Source: Aquipseudomonas alcaligenes NBRC 14159
Lineage (GTDB): Bacteria > Pseudomonadota > Gammaproteobacteria > Pseudomonadales > Pseudomonadaceae
Direction: 5' to 3'
NCBI RefSeq assembly: GCF_000467105.1
Contig: NZ_BATI01000032.1
Location: 25,118-89,117 of the forward strand
DNA length: 64,000 nt
Of this stretch, positions 37,221-46,259 are shown piece by piece. The notes beneath the pieces were generated by a model that had not been told where the DNA came from, made no database searches, and was given only the letters and a program-made list of their open reading frames with translations. The translations under genes and the position numbers were made by a program. Numbering within the stretch: position 1 is the first letter of the stretch; each line of letters starts with the position of its first letter.

Positions 37221-37625
37221 TCAGCCGCGGCGTGGCGGGACCGGGCGGGTGCGGCCGCTGCCGTCGATGGCGACGAACACGAACACCGCCTCGGTGACCT
37301 TGCGCCATTCGCTGGACAGCGGGTCGTCGCTCCATACCTCGACCAGCATCTGGATCGAGCTGCGGCCGATCTCCAGCGCCTGAGTATAGAAGGACAGCTG
37401 CGCGCCCACGGCTACCGGCACCAGGAAGGCCATGCGGTCGATGGCCACGGTGGCGACACGGCCGCCGGCCACCTTGCTGGCCATGGCGGTGCCGGCCAGG
37501 TCCATCTGCGAGACCAGCCAGCCGCCGTAGATGTCGCCGAAACCGTTGGTTTCACGCGGCAATGCGGTGATCTGCAAGGCGAGGTCGCCCTGGGGAATGG
37601 GGTCTTCCTGTTCGAGTTCGATCAT
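37221..37625 (-). CDS. Acyl-CoA thioesterase, YciA-like hotdog
   Basis: 134-aa hotdog-fold protein. GDIYGGWLVSQMDLAGTAMASKVAGG near residues 31-56 is the characteristic helix with the catalytic Asp, followed by V-A-T-V-A-I-D-R-M-A-F-L-V-P-V. Likely hydrolyses short/medium acyl-CoA; hexameric YciA relatives. Alone on its strand, with a stretch of repeats downstream. Confidence 0.9.
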   Translation of the reverse strand: MIELEQEDPIPQGDLALQITALPRETNGFGDIYGGWLVSQMDLAGTAMASKVAGGRVATVAIDRMAFLVPVAVGAQLSFYTQALEIGRSSIQMLVEVWSDDPLSSEWRKVTEAVFVFVAIDGSGRTRPVPPRRG

Positions 37626-37816
37626 GCTGCTGGGGCCCGAAGTGGGTTCTTGTCGTTGGCTGGCCGCGGCCCGTCATGCGCGGGCCGTGCGCAGTATATA
37701 GAGCCGAGCGTCAAAGAACGACCGCAGGGTTCCGCTTTCCGCCAGAAAGCTGCGGCGCAGAGGCTGTTTTGCTATGGTGCGGCGCAGCCTTGCCATTCCA
37801 ATAATGAAGCCTTCCT

Positions 37817-39124
37817 ATGTCCGCCGAGCATGCCCCCACTGCGCCCGTGGCGCGTCCGCTGAACCGCAGCGACTACAAGACCCTCTCGCTCTCCGCCCTG
37901 GGCGGTGCGCTGGAGTTCTACGACTTCATCATCTTCGTGTTCTTCACCGCCGTGCTGAGCAAGCTGTTCTTCCCGGCTGACATGCCGGAATGGCTGCGCC
38001 AGCTGCAGACCTTCGGCATCTTCGCCGCCGGCTACCTAGCGCGGCCGCTGGGCGGCATCGTCCTGGCGCACTTCGGCGACCTGCTCGGGCGCAAGCGCAT
38101 GTTCACCCTGAGCATCTTCCTGATGGCGGTGCCGACCCTGCTCATGGGCCTGCTGCCGACCTATGCGCAGATCGGCATCTGGGCGCCGCTGGCGCTGCTG
38201 GCCCTGCGCGTGATGCAGGGCGCGGCCATTGGCGGCGAAGTGCCGGGCGCCTGGGTGTTCGTCGCCGAACACGTGCCGGCGCGGCGCATTGGCCTGGCCT
38301 GCAGCACCCTGACCGCCGGCCTGACCGCCGGCATCCTGCTCGGCTCGCTGGCCGCTAGTGCGATCAACCGCCTGTTCACCCCGGAAGAGATCGCCGCCTA
38401 CGCCTGGCGGATTCCCTTCCTGGTCGGCGGCGTCTTCGGCCTGATCGCCATGTACCTGCGCCGCTGGCTGCACGAAACGCCGGTGTTCGCCGAGCTGCAG
38501 CAGCGCCAGTCGCTGGCCGCCGAGCTGCCGCTCAAGGCGGTGGTGCGCGAGCATCGTCCGGCCATCCTGCTGTCCATGCTGCTGACCTGGGTGCTGTCGG
38601 CCGGCATCGTCGTGGTGATCCTGATGACCCCGACCCTGCTGCAGAGCCAGCATGGCTTCAGCCCGGCCGACACCCTGGCGGCCAACGGCGTGGCCATCGT
38701 CTGCCTCAGCGTCGGCTGCGTGCTGGCCGGTCTGGCCGCCGACCGCTTCGGCCCGGGGCCGACCTTCCTGGTTGGCGGCCTGCTGCTGCTCGGCAGTTCC
38801 TCGCTGTTCTATTCGCAGATCAAGGCCAGCCCCGAGCTGCTGATGCCGCTCTACGCCCTGGCCGGCCTGTGCGTGGGCATGATCGGCGCCATCCCGATGG
38901 TGATGGTCAAGGCCTTCCCGGCGGTGGTGCGTTTCTCCGGCCTGTCGTTCTCCTACAACCTGGCCTATGCGGTGTTCGGTGGCCTGACGCCGATCCTGGT
39001 CAGCCTGCTGCTGAAGTGGAACCCGCTGGGCCCGGCCTATTACGTCGGCGCGCTGTGCCTGCTGTTCATGCTGATCGGCGCGCTTTTGTGGCGCCGCGAA
39101 GAGCGTCAGGCGGCGCTGGCCTGA
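37817..39124 (+). CDS. MFS transporter, metabolite:H+ symporter (MHS) type
   Basis: 435 aa with twelve hydrophobic segments. N-terminal GALEFYDFIIFVFFTAVLSK and the motif A-like GDLLGRKRMF (residues ~89-98) mark the MHS/ProP-ShiA branch of MFS; G-A-A-I-G-G-E-V-P-G-A-W near 136 is also typical. Substrate cannot be inferred (ProP-like proteins carry proline/betaine, others carry dicarboxylates or shikimate). A strong terminator follows. Confidence 0.88.
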   Translation: MSAEHAPTAPVARPLNRSDYKTLSLSALGGALEFYDFIIFVFFTAVLSKLFFPADMPEWLRQLQTFGIFAAGYLARPLGGIVLAHFGDLLGRKRMFTLSIFLMAVPTLLMGLLPTYAQIGIWAPLALLALRVMQGAAIGGEVPGAWVFVAEHVPARRIGLACSTLTAGLTAGILLGSLAASAINRLFTPEEIAAYAWRIPFLVGGVFGLIAMYLRRWLHETPVFAELQQRQSLAAELPLKAVVREHRPAILLSMLLTWVLSAGIVVVILMTPTLLQSQHGFSPADTLAANGVAIVCLSVGCVLAGLAADRFGPGPTFLVGGLLLLGSSSLFYSQIKASPELLMPLYALAGLCVGMIGAIPMVMVKAFPAVVRFSGLSFSYNLAYAVFGGLTPILVSLLLKWNPLGPAYYVGALCLLFMLIGALLWRREERQAALA

Positions 39125-39143
39125 TCCCGGCAGCGTTTCAAGA

Positions 39144-39173
39144 GAAGGCCCGTTCGCGGGCCTTCATCTTTTT
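39144..39173 (+). terminator. Terminator with TTCG tetraloop
   Basis: GAAGGCCCG-TTCG-CGGGCCTTC followed by ATCTTTTT; 20 nt after the MFS stop. Confidence 0.92.
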
Positions 39174-39190
39174 CGTGCGCTTTAATCTGA

Positions 39191-39208
39191 TTGTCACAAT
39201 CCAGTCAT
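39191..39208 (+). promoter_or_regulatory. Pho box upstream of pstS
   Basis: TTGTCAC-AATC-CAGTCAT: two 7-bp half-sites with 11-bp periodicity, resembling CTGTCAT-N4-CTGTCAT. 69 bp upstream of the pstS ATG. Confidence 0.82.
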
Positions 39209-39277
39209 AGAGTCTTCATGCGGCCTGCAGATACTTGGGCCCGTTCCATCACAACCCCTTCCTGCTAGGAGCAAGGC

Positions 39278-40243
39278 ATGAAACTCAAGCGTTTGATGGC
39301 GGCCCTGACCTTCGCCGCTGCTGGCGTAGGCGCTGCATCCGCGTTCGCCGCCGTCGACCCGGCCATCCCCGGCTATGAAAAGACTTCCGGTGTCTCGGGC
39401 AACCTGTCCAGTGTCGGTTCCGACTCCCTGGCCAACCTGATGACCCTGTGGGCCGAGGAATACAAGAAGGCCTACCCGAACGTGAACATCCAGATTCAGG
39501 CCGCCGGCTCCTCCACTGCGCCGCCCGCCCTGACCGAAGGCACTGCCAACCTCGGCCCGATGTCCCGTGCCATGAAGGACAACGAGCTGCAGGCCTTCGA
39601 AGAGAAGTTCGGCTACAAGCCGACCGCCGTGCCGGTCGCCATCGACGCCCTGGCCGTGTTCGTGCACAAGGACAACCCGATCAAGCAGCTGACCATGCAG
39701 CAGGTTGACGGCATCTTCTCCGCCACCAAGCTGTGCGGCGGCAGCGACATCAGCAAGTGGGGCGACCTGGGCCTGACCGGCGAGTGGGCCGACAAGCCGA
39801 TTCAGCTGTTCGGTCGTAACTCGGTATCCGGCACCTACGGCTACTTCAAGGAAGAAGGCCTGTGCAAAGGCGACTTCAAGGCCAACGTCAACGAGCAGCC
39901 GGGTTCGGCCTCGGTGGTGCAGTCGATCTCCAGCACCATCAACGCCATCGGTTACTCCGGCATCGGCTACCGCACCGCCAGCGTCCGCGCCGTTCCCCTG
40001 GTGAACAAGAAGGGTGAAGTCGAGGAAGCCAACGAGACCAACGCCCTGTCCGGCAAATACCCGCTGGCCCGCTTCTTCTACGTCTACGTGAACAAGGCGC
40101 CGAACAAGCCGCTGAGCCCGCTGGAAGCTGAGTTCGTCAAGCTGGTGCTGTCCCAGCAGGGTCAGCAGGTGGTAGTGAAGGATGGTTACATCCCGCTGCC
40201 GGCCAAAGTGGTCGAGAAAACCAAGAAGGAACTGGGCCTGTAA
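39278..40243 (+). CDS. pstS: Phosphate-binding periplasmic protein
   Basis: 321-aa PBP-like domain protein with signal peptide ending at S-A-F-A|A. Phosphate-binding Ser/Thr positions lie in VGSDSLANLM (about residue 48), AAGSSTAPPAL (about 75) and NSVSGTYGYF (about 182). The protein is periplasmic without a lipobox. The preceding Pho box places it under PhoB, so it is expressed when phosphate is scarce. A hairpin separates it from pstC. Confidence 0.95.
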   Translation: MKLKRLMAALTFAAAGVGAASAFAAVDPAIPGYEKTSGVSGNLSSVGSDSLANLMTLWAEEYKKAYPNVNIQIQAAGSSTAPPALTEGTANLGPMSRAMKDNELQAFEEKFGYKPTAVPVAIDALAVFVHKDNPIKQLTMQQVDGIFSATKLCGGSDISKWGDLGLTGEWADKPIQLFGRNSVSGTYGYFKEEGLCKGDFKANVNEQPGSASVVQSISSTINAIGYSGIGYRTASVRAVPLVNKKGEVEEANETNALSGKYPLARFFYVYVNKAPNKPLSPLEAEFVKLVLSQQGQQVVVKDGYIPLPAKVVEKTKKELGL

Positions 40244-40254
40244 TCAGTCCCGGA

Positions 40255-40283
40255 GACGCGCCGGGCCCCATCCCCGGCGCGTC
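40255..40283 (+). terminator. Stable hairpin after pstS
   Basis: GACGCGCCGGG (40255-40265) and CCCGGCGCGTC (40273-40283) form an 11-bp stem with a 7-nt loop. There is no T-tract. It probably stabilises the pstS mRNA and limits read-through into pstC. Confidence 0.7.
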
Positions 40284-40335
40284 CATGGCACGCCCGCTAC
40301 TCTTCTGGAGTCGCGGGCGTTGTCGCGTCACCGCT

Positions 40336-40353
40336 CTGTAATCTTTCTGTCAC
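40336..40353 (+). promoter_or_regulatory. Pho box upstream of pstC
   Basis: CTGTAAT-CTTT-CTGTCAC: two half-sites with 11-bp periodicity, 67 bp upstream of pstC. It gives pstCAB-phoU its own PhoB-dependent promoter. Confidence 0.82.
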
Positions 40354-40419
40354 ACAAGGCGGATAGATTGACGTACCTCACATTGAGCGGGCTGTGTCCG
40401 CCGCGCCCGAGAACTCCTC

Positions 40420-42699
40420 ATGAATGACCTGGCCAATAACCGCATGAGTGCTTCCAACAGCCACCGGATCGATTTCGATACTCCCGTCCTGCAACGCAAG
40501 CGGCGCATCCGCGCCCTCAAGGACCGCATGGCGCGCTGGTACGTGTCCATTGGCGGCCTGGCCGTGCTGGGCTGTATCACCCTGATTTTCTTCTACCTCG
40601 CCTACGTGGTCGCACCGATGTTCGGTGGCGCCGACCTGGAGGCCCGCGAGCCGCAACAGCCGGCCTGGCTGGCCGAGCAGGGCGAGGCTCTGCTGCTCTC
40701 CGTGGAAGAGCAGAACAAGGTCGCCATGCGCCTGTCGCGTAGCGGCCAGGTGCAGTTCTTCGGCCTCAAGGACGGCGTGGCGATGAACGCCTACCAGCTG
40801 GCCCTGCCGGCCGGTGCCAGCATCGTCTCGGTGGTGGAGGACCAGCCTGGCAGCCACCGTATAGCGCTGGGCCTGTCCAACGGCCAGGTGCTGGTGTTCA
40901 AGCACGTCTACAAGGTCACCTACCCGAACAACGTCAAGACCATTACGCCGCAGCTGGAATACCCCTTCGGCGAGGCGCCGATCACCCTCGACCCGCAGGG
41001 CCGTCCGCTGGAACATGTCGCTATCAGCGAGAACGGCGACAGCCTGATGCTCAGTGGCTCGGTCGGTGCCGAGCTGCAACTGCTGAACATCAGCCGTGAA
41101 GAGAACATGATGACCGGCGAGGTCATCCTCGACGAGACCCGCATCGACCTGCCGCAGATCGCCGAGCCGATCAAGGCGATGATCATCGATCCGCGCCAGC
41201 AGTGGCTGTTCGTGATCAATGGCAAGGCCACCGCCGATGTCTTCGACCTGCGCAGCAAGAGCCTGAATGGCCGCTACACCCTGCTCCAGGGCGATGCCGA
41301 GGTCAGCGCGGTCAACCCGCTGCTGGCGGGGATCTCGCTGATGATCGGTGACAGCCAGGGTGGTATCGGCCAGTGGTTCATGGTCCGTGATGCCGATGGC
41401 AAGTCTGCGTTGACGCATATCCGCAGCTTCCAGCTGGGCGATGCACCGATCACCCAGATCATTCCCGAAGAGCGGCGCAAGGGCTTCGTGGCTCTCGACA
41501 GCGAAGGGCGCCTGGGCCTCTTCCACAGCACCGCGCACCGCACCCTGCTGACCGAGCAGGTCGTCGAAGGGGCTGCGATCGGTGCCCTGTCGCCACGCGC
41601 CAACCGCCTGCTGCTGGAGTCCAAGGCCGGCCTGCAGCGTTTCTACATCGACAACCCGCATCCGGAAATTTCCTGGAGCGCGCTGTGGGGCAAGGTCTGG
41701 TACGAGAGCTATGACGAGCCCAAGCACGTCTGGCAGTCGACCTCGGCCAACAGCGACTTCGAGCCCAAGATGAGCCTGGCGCCGCTGACCTTCGGCACCC
41801 TCAAGGCGGCGTTCTACGCCATGCTGCTGGCCGCCCCGCTGGCCATCTGCGCGGCGATCTACACCGCCTACTTCATGGCCCCGGCCATGCGCCGCAAGGT
41901 CAAGCCGGTGATCGAGCTGATGGAAGCGCTGCCGACGGTGATCCTCGGCTTCTTCGCCGGTCTGTTCCTGGCACCCTATGTCGAGGGCCACCTGCCGGGC
42001 ATCTTCAGCCTGCTGCTGCTCACGCCGGTCGGCGTGCTGCTCGCCGCCTATGCCTGGAGCCGCCTGCCGGAGCGCATTCGCCTGGTGGTGCCGGACGGTT
42101 GGGAAGCGGCCCTGCTGATCCCGGTGATCCTGCTGGTCGGCGCCGGTTCGCTGGGTATGAGCGGGCACCTGGAGAACTGGTTCTTCGGTGGCGACATGCG
42201 CCTGTGGATCAGCAATGACCTGGGCATCACCTTCGACCAGCGCAACGCCCTGGTGGTCGGCCTGGCCATGGGCTTTGCGGTGATCCCGAACATCTACTCG
42301 ATCGCCGAGGACGCCGTGTTCAGCGTGCCCAAGAGCCTGACCTTCGGCTCCCTGGCCCTCGGTGCCACGCCCTGGCAGACCCTGACCCGCGTGGTGATCC
42401 TCACCGCCAGCCCGGGCATCTTCTCGGCGCTGATGATCGGCCTCGGCCGTGCCGTCGGCGAAACCATGATCGTGCTGATGGCCACCGGCAACACGCCGAT
42501 CATGGACATGAACATCTTCCAGGGTCTGCGCACGCTGGCCGCCAACGTGGCGGTGGAGATGCCGGAATCCGAGGTGGGCAGCACCCACTACCGCGTGCTG
42601 TTCCTCTCCGCGCTGGTGCTGCTGAGCTTCACCTTCGTGATGAATACCCTGGCGGAGCTGATCCGTACCCGCCTGCGCAAGAAATACGCGTCGCTCTGA
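40420..42699 (+). CDS. pstC: Phosphate ABC permease, long form
   Basis: 759-aa inner-membrane subunit. Residues ~1-450 are an N-terminal extension with one TM (~42-65) and a large periplasmic beta-propeller-like region. The permease core of about six TM helices follows, with E-A-L-P-T-V-I-L-G-F-F near residue 507 and the coupling motif around A-L-G-A-T-P-W-Q-T (about 647). The long form is common in Pseudomonas. Next gene pstA starts 17 nt downstream. Imports phosphate with PstA and PstB. Confidence 0.93.
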   Translation: MNDLANNRMSASNSHRIDFDTPVLQRKRRIRALKDRMARWYVSIGGLAVLGCITLIFFYLAYVVAPMFGGADLEAREPQQPAWLAEQGEALLLSVEEQNKVAMRLSRSGQVQFFGLKDGVAMNAYQLALPAGASIVSVVEDQPGSHRIALGLSNGQVLVFKHVYKVTYPNNVKTITPQLEYPFGEAPITLDPQGRPLEHVAISENGDSLMLSGSVGAELQLLNISREENMMTGEVILDETRIDLPQIAEPIKAMIIDPRQQWLFVINGKATADVFDLRSKSLNGRYTLLQGDAEVSAVNPLLAGISLMIGDSQGGIGQWFMVRDADGKSALTHIRSFQLGDAPITQIIPEERRKGFVALDSEGRLGLFHSTAHRTLLTEQVVEGAAIGALSPRANRLLLESKAGLQRFYIDNPHPEISWSALWGKVWYESYDEPKHVWQSTSANSDFEPKMSLAPLTFGTLKAAFYAMLLAAPLAICAAIYTAYFMAPAMRRKVKPVIELMEALPTVILGFFAGLFLAPYVEGHLPGIFSLLLLTPVGVLLAAYAWSRLPERIRLVVPDGWEAALLIPVILLVGAGSLGMSGHLENWFFGGDMRLWISNDLGITFDQRNALVVGLAMGFAVIPNIYSIAEDAVFSVPKSLTFGSLALGATPWQTLTRVVILTASPGIFSALMIGLGRAVGETMIVLMATGNTPIMDMNIFQGLRTLAANVAVEMPESEVGSTHYRVLFLSALVLLSFTFVMNTLAELIRTRLRKKYASL

Positions 42700-42715
42700 G
42701 AACTGGGAGTAGTCC

Positions 42716-44392
42716 GTGAAACGCAAAGAGCAAAACTTCAAGTCCTGGTTCAAGAGCGGTGCGCCCTGGGTGTGGATGACCGCCGGCGGCGTGTCCATCG
42801 CCGTGATCATGACCATCGGCCTGCTCGCCGTGATCGCCGTGCGCGGCCTCGGCCACTTCTGGCCGGCCGACGTGGTCGAAGCCCACTACCAGGTGCCCGG
42901 CGAAGCTGCCCGGGTGATGGCGGGCGAGCTGGTGCAGGAAGAACAGGTGCCGCGTGCGCGCCTGGCCGCTGCCGGCCTGCCGGTGGATGTGAAGGGCGGC
43001 GAGTTCATGACCCGCGAGCTGTACAAGGTCGGCAATCGTGAGGTCTACGGCGCCGACTTCAGCTGGGTGGTGGCCGAGTGGATGAGCGCGCCGCAGACCC
43101 CGGAAAACCTGGTGGTGATGGAGCGCCGCGAGTGGGGCAACTTCTATGGCTACCTGCTGAACGTCAAGCAGGATGGCCAGCTGGTCGCCGAGGGCGAAGC
43201 CGCCTGGGCCGAGCTGCAGGCGCGCATCACCCGCGTCGACGAGCTGCACGCGCAGCTGGTGCGCCTGGAGAAGAAGGACATAGGCCGTATCAACCACGGC
43301 CTGGAGCGCCTGCGCCTGGAAAGCCGCAAGCTGGAGCTCGATGGCCGTCTGGACGCCGCGGCGCAGGCCGACCTGGACGCCCGCCGTGCCGAGCTGGACG
43401 CCCAGTACAAGGGCCTCGAGAGCGAGCTGATCGACCTCAACCAGCAGCTGGCGCGCGACAGCGTGACGGTGAAGACCGTCGACGGTCGCGAGCAGGTCAT
43501 CGCCCTGAGCAAGGTGGTGCGTGCCTACCAGCCGAACGCCATGGGCGTGGGCGCCAAGATCGGCTTCTACTTCGCCAAGCTGTGGGAGTTCCTCAGCGAC
43601 GAACCGCGCGAGGCCAACACCGAGGGCGGCATCTTCCCGGCCATCTTCGGCACCGTGATGATGACCCTGATCATGGCCGTGATCGTCACCCCGTTCGGCG
43701 TGCTGGCGGCCATCTACCTGCGCGAGTATGCCAAGCAGGGCGTGATGACCCGCATCATCCGCATCGCCGTGAACAACCTGGCCGGCGTGCCGGCCATCGT
43801 CTACGGCGTGTTCGGCCTGGGCTTCTTCGTCTATGTGCTGGGTGGCTCGATCGACCGCCTGTTCTTCCCCGAGGCCGCACCGGCGCCGACCTTCGGCACC
43901 CCGGGCCTGCTGTGGGCCTCGCTGACCCTGGCGATCCTCGCCGTGCCGGTGGTGATCGTGGCCACCGAGGAAGGCCTGGCGCGCATCCCGCGGGCCCTGC
44001 GCGAAGGCTCCCTGGCGCTCGGTGCGACCAAGGCCGAGACCCTGTGGAAAGTGGTACTGCCGATGGCCAGCCCGGCCATGATGACCGGCCTGATCCTCGC
44101 CGTGGCCCGCGCCGCCGGCGAAGTGGCGCCGCTGATGCTGGTCGGCGTGGTCAAGCTGGCCCCGGCACTGCCGGTGAGCGGCAACTACCCGTACCTGCAC
44201 CTGGACCAGAAGATCATGCACCTGGGCTTCCACATCTACGACGTCGGCTTCCAGAGCCCCAACGTCGAGGCCGCCCGCCCGCTGGTGTACGCCACCGCGT
44301 TCCTGCTGGTGCTGGTGATCGCGCTGCTCAACCTGAGCGCCGTGTTCATCCGCAACCACCTGCGCGAGAAGTACAAGGCGCTGGATCATTGA
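42716..44392 (+). CDS. pstA: Phosphate ABC permease with coiled-coil periplasmic domain
   Basis: 558 aa, GTG start at 42716 with GGGAG 6 nt upstream. After TM1 (~20-40) lies a ~240-residue periplasmic insert; its part from ~165 to ~265 is heptad-rich (E-L-H-A-Q-L-V-R-L-E-K-K ... R-A-E-L-D-A-Q-Y-K-G-L-E-S-E-L), a probable coiled coil. The core permease carries FGTVMMTLIMAVI and the coupling region L-A-L-G-A-T-K-A-E-T-L-W. Pairs with PstC. Confidence 0.93.
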   Translation: MKRKEQNFKSWFKSGAPWVWMTAGGVSIAVIMTIGLLAVIAVRGLGHFWPADVVEAHYQVPGEAARVMAGELVQEEQVPRARLAAAGLPVDVKGGEFMTRELYKVGNREVYGADFSWVVAEWMSAPQTPENLVVMERREWGNFYGYLLNVKQDGQLVAEGEAAWAELQARITRVDELHAQLVRLEKKDIGRINHGLERLRLESRKLELDGRLDAAAQADLDARRAELDAQYKGLESELIDLNQQLARDSVTVKTVDGREQVIALSKVVRAYQPNAMGVGAKIGFYFAKLWEFLSDEPREANTEGGIFPAIFGTVMMTLIMAVIVTPFGVLAAIYLREYAKQGVMTRIIRIAVNNLAGVPAIVYGVFGLGFFVYVLGGSIDRLFFPEAAPAPTFGTPGLLWASLTLAILAVPVVIVATEEGLARIPRALREGSLALGATKAETLWKVVLPMASPAMMTGLILAVARAAGEVAPLMLVGVVKLAPALPVSGNYPYLHLDQKIMHLGFHIYDVGFQSPNVEAARPLVYATAFLLVLVIALLNLSAVFIRNHLREKYKALDH

Positions 44393-44457
44393 TGAACAAT
44401 GTCGCCGCGGCACCGGCCGCGGCGGCCTGAACGATTTGTTAGCGTAGGGAGCCTCCC

Positions 44458-45291
44458 ATGCAGCACGAAGTACACACCCACGGTATCGACATGGCCGCCC
44501 TCGGCCGCCAGAAGCAGGGCCTCAACCTGGCCGAAGAGACGGTCGCTCTCGAGGTGCCCGGCCTCAACCTGTTCTACGGCGACAAGCAGGCGCTGTTCGA
44601 CGTCTCGATGAACATCCCGAAGCAGCGCGTCACCGCCTTCATCGGCCCGTCCGGCTGCGGCAAGTCGACCCTGCTGCGCACCTTCAACCGCATGAACGAC
44701 CTGGTCGACGGTTGCCGCGTGGACGGCCAGATCCTCCTCGACGGCCACGACATCTACCAGAAGGGTCTGGACGTCGCCGAGCTGCGCCGCCGCGTCGGCA
44801 TGGTGTTCCAGAAGCCCAACCCCTTCCCCAAGAGCATCTACGAGAATGTGGTGTACGGCCTGCGCATTCAGGGCGTGAACCAGAAGCGCGTGCTCGACGA
44901 GACCGTCGAGTGGGCGCTGAAGAGCGCCGCCCTGTGGGACGAGGTGAAGGACCGCCTGCACGAGTCCGCCCTCGGCCTGTCCGGCGGTCAGCAGCAGCGT
45001 CTGGTGATCGCCCGCACCGTGGCGGTGCAGCCGGAAGTGCTGCTGCTCGACGAACCCTGCTCGGCACTCGACCCGATCTCCACCCTCAAGGTCGAAGAGC
45101 TGATCTACGAGCTGAAGAGCAAGTACACCATCGTCATCGTGACCCACAACATGCAGCAGGCCGCGCGGGTTTCCGACTACACCGCGTTCATGTACATGGG
45201 CAAGCTGATCGAGTTCGGCGACACCGACACCCTGTTCACCAACCCGGCCAAGAAGCAGACCGAGGATTACATCACCGGTCGCTACGGTTAA
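44458..45291 (+). CDS. pstB: Phosphate ABC ATPase
   Basis: 277-aa PstB. Walker A GPSGCGKST (about residues 63-71), signature LSGGQQQR (about 178), Walker B VLLLDEPCSALDP (about 196) and the switch His in VTHNMQQA. The N-terminal ~25 residues extend beyond the usual core. 65 nt after pstA. ATP hydrolysis drives phosphate import; PstB also takes part in PhoU-PhoR signalling. Confidence 0.96.
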   Translation: MQHEVHTHGIDMAALGRQKQGLNLAEETVALEVPGLNLFYGDKQALFDVSMNIPKQRVTAFIGPSGCGKSTLLRTFNRMNDLVDGCRVDGQILLDGHDIYQKGLDVAELRRRVGMVFQKPNPFPKSIYENVVYGLRIQGVNQKRVLDETVEWALKSAALWDEVKDRLHESALGLSGGQQQRLVIARTVAVQPEVLLLDEPCSALDPISTLKVEELIYELKSKYTIVIVTHNMQQAARVSDYTAFMYMGKLIEFGDTDTLFTNPAKKQTEDYITGRYG

Positions 45292-45301
45292 TGCAGGACA
45301 G

Positions 45302-45404
45302 TCCCCTCTCCCCTTGGGAGAGGGTTAGGGTGAGGGTGCTTCAGGCCAGGCCGGGCTTCCTCATCCGAACACGGCCCGCCCCCTCCTCCGCTGAGAGAGG
45401 GGAG
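45302..45404. repeat. CCCTCTCCC-type palindrome between pstB and phoU
   Basis: TCCCCTCTCCCCTTGGGAGAGGG hairpin at 45302-45325 with a later GAGAGAGGGGA arm near 45393-45404. Confidence 0.65.
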
Positions 45405-45430
45405 ACAGAAGCACTGCCAAGGACTTCAAG

Positions 45431-46159
45431 ATGATCAACAAAGACAGCCTCACCCATCACATCTCTCAGCAGTTCAACGCCGAGCTGGAGGAAGTGCGCA
45501 GCCACCTCCTGGCGATGGGCGGTCTGGTCGAGAAGCAGGTCAATGACGCCGTCACCGCGCTGATCGAGGCCGACTCCGGCCTGGCCCAGCAGGTGCGCGA
45601 GATCGATGACCAGATCAACCAGATGGAAACCAACATCGACGAGGAATGCCTGCGCATTCTCGCCCGCCGCCAGCCGGCCGCTTCCGACCTGCGCCTGATC
45701 ATCAGCATCTCCAAGTCGGTGATCGACCTCGAGCGCATCGGTGACGAGGCGTCGAAGATCGCCAAGCGCGCCATCGAGCTGAGCGAGAACGGCGAGGCGC
45801 CGCGTGGCTATGTCGAGGTGCGTCATATCGGCGACCAGGTGCGCAAGATGGTGCAGGAGGCGCTGGACGCCTTCGCCCGCTTCGACGCCGACCTGGCCCT
45901 GTCGGTGGCGCAGTACGACAAAACCGTCGATCGGGAATACAAGACCGCCCTGCGCGAGCTGGTCACCTACATGATGGAAGACCCGCGCGCCATCGGCCGC
46001 GTGCTGTCGATCATCTGGGTGCTGCGTTCGCTGGAGCGCATCGGCGACCACGCGCGCAACATCGCCGAGCTGGTCATCTACCTGGTGCGCGGCACCGACG
46101 TCCGCCACATGGGCCTGGCGCGCATGCAGGAAGAAGTGAAGGGCGGCAAGGCCGAGTAA
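45431..46159 (+). CDS. phoU: Phosphate signalling protein
   Basis: 242 aa, two PhoU helical-bundle repeats (residues ~10-110 and ~115-220). Each has the E-(R)-I-G-D-x-A-x-x-I metal-binding motif: L-E-R-I-G-D-E-A-S-K-I-A near 100 and L-E-R-I-G-D-H-A-R-N-I-A near 201. PhoU links Pst to PhoR and keeps the Pho regulon off when phosphate is plentiful. Last gene of pstCAB-phoU. Confidence 0.96.
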   Translation: MINKDSLTHHISQQFNAELEEVRSHLLAMGGLVEKQVNDAVTALIEADSGLAQQVREIDDQINQMETNIDEECLRILARRQPAASDLRLIISISKSVIDLERIGDEASKIAKRAIELSENGEAPRGYVEVRHIGDQVRKMVQEALDAFARFDADLALSVAQYDKTVDREYKTALRELVTYMMEDPRAIGRVLSIIWVLRSLERIGDHARNIAELVIYLVRGTDVRHMGLARMQEEVKGGKAE

Positions 46160-46259
46160 CCGGCCCGCCGCTGCGCACGCGGCATGACCGCGTGCATGCG
46201 GTTGGCCTTGGGCCAGTATCCGCGGCTATGCTTGTCGACATCGTTGTCGGGAGTGGTCG

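Noticed and set aside
40378..42816. An 812-codon minus-strand frame antisense to pstC
   Set aside because: Overlaps a certain gene over its full length and shows only composition-driven sequence (His/Gln/Arg), no domain.
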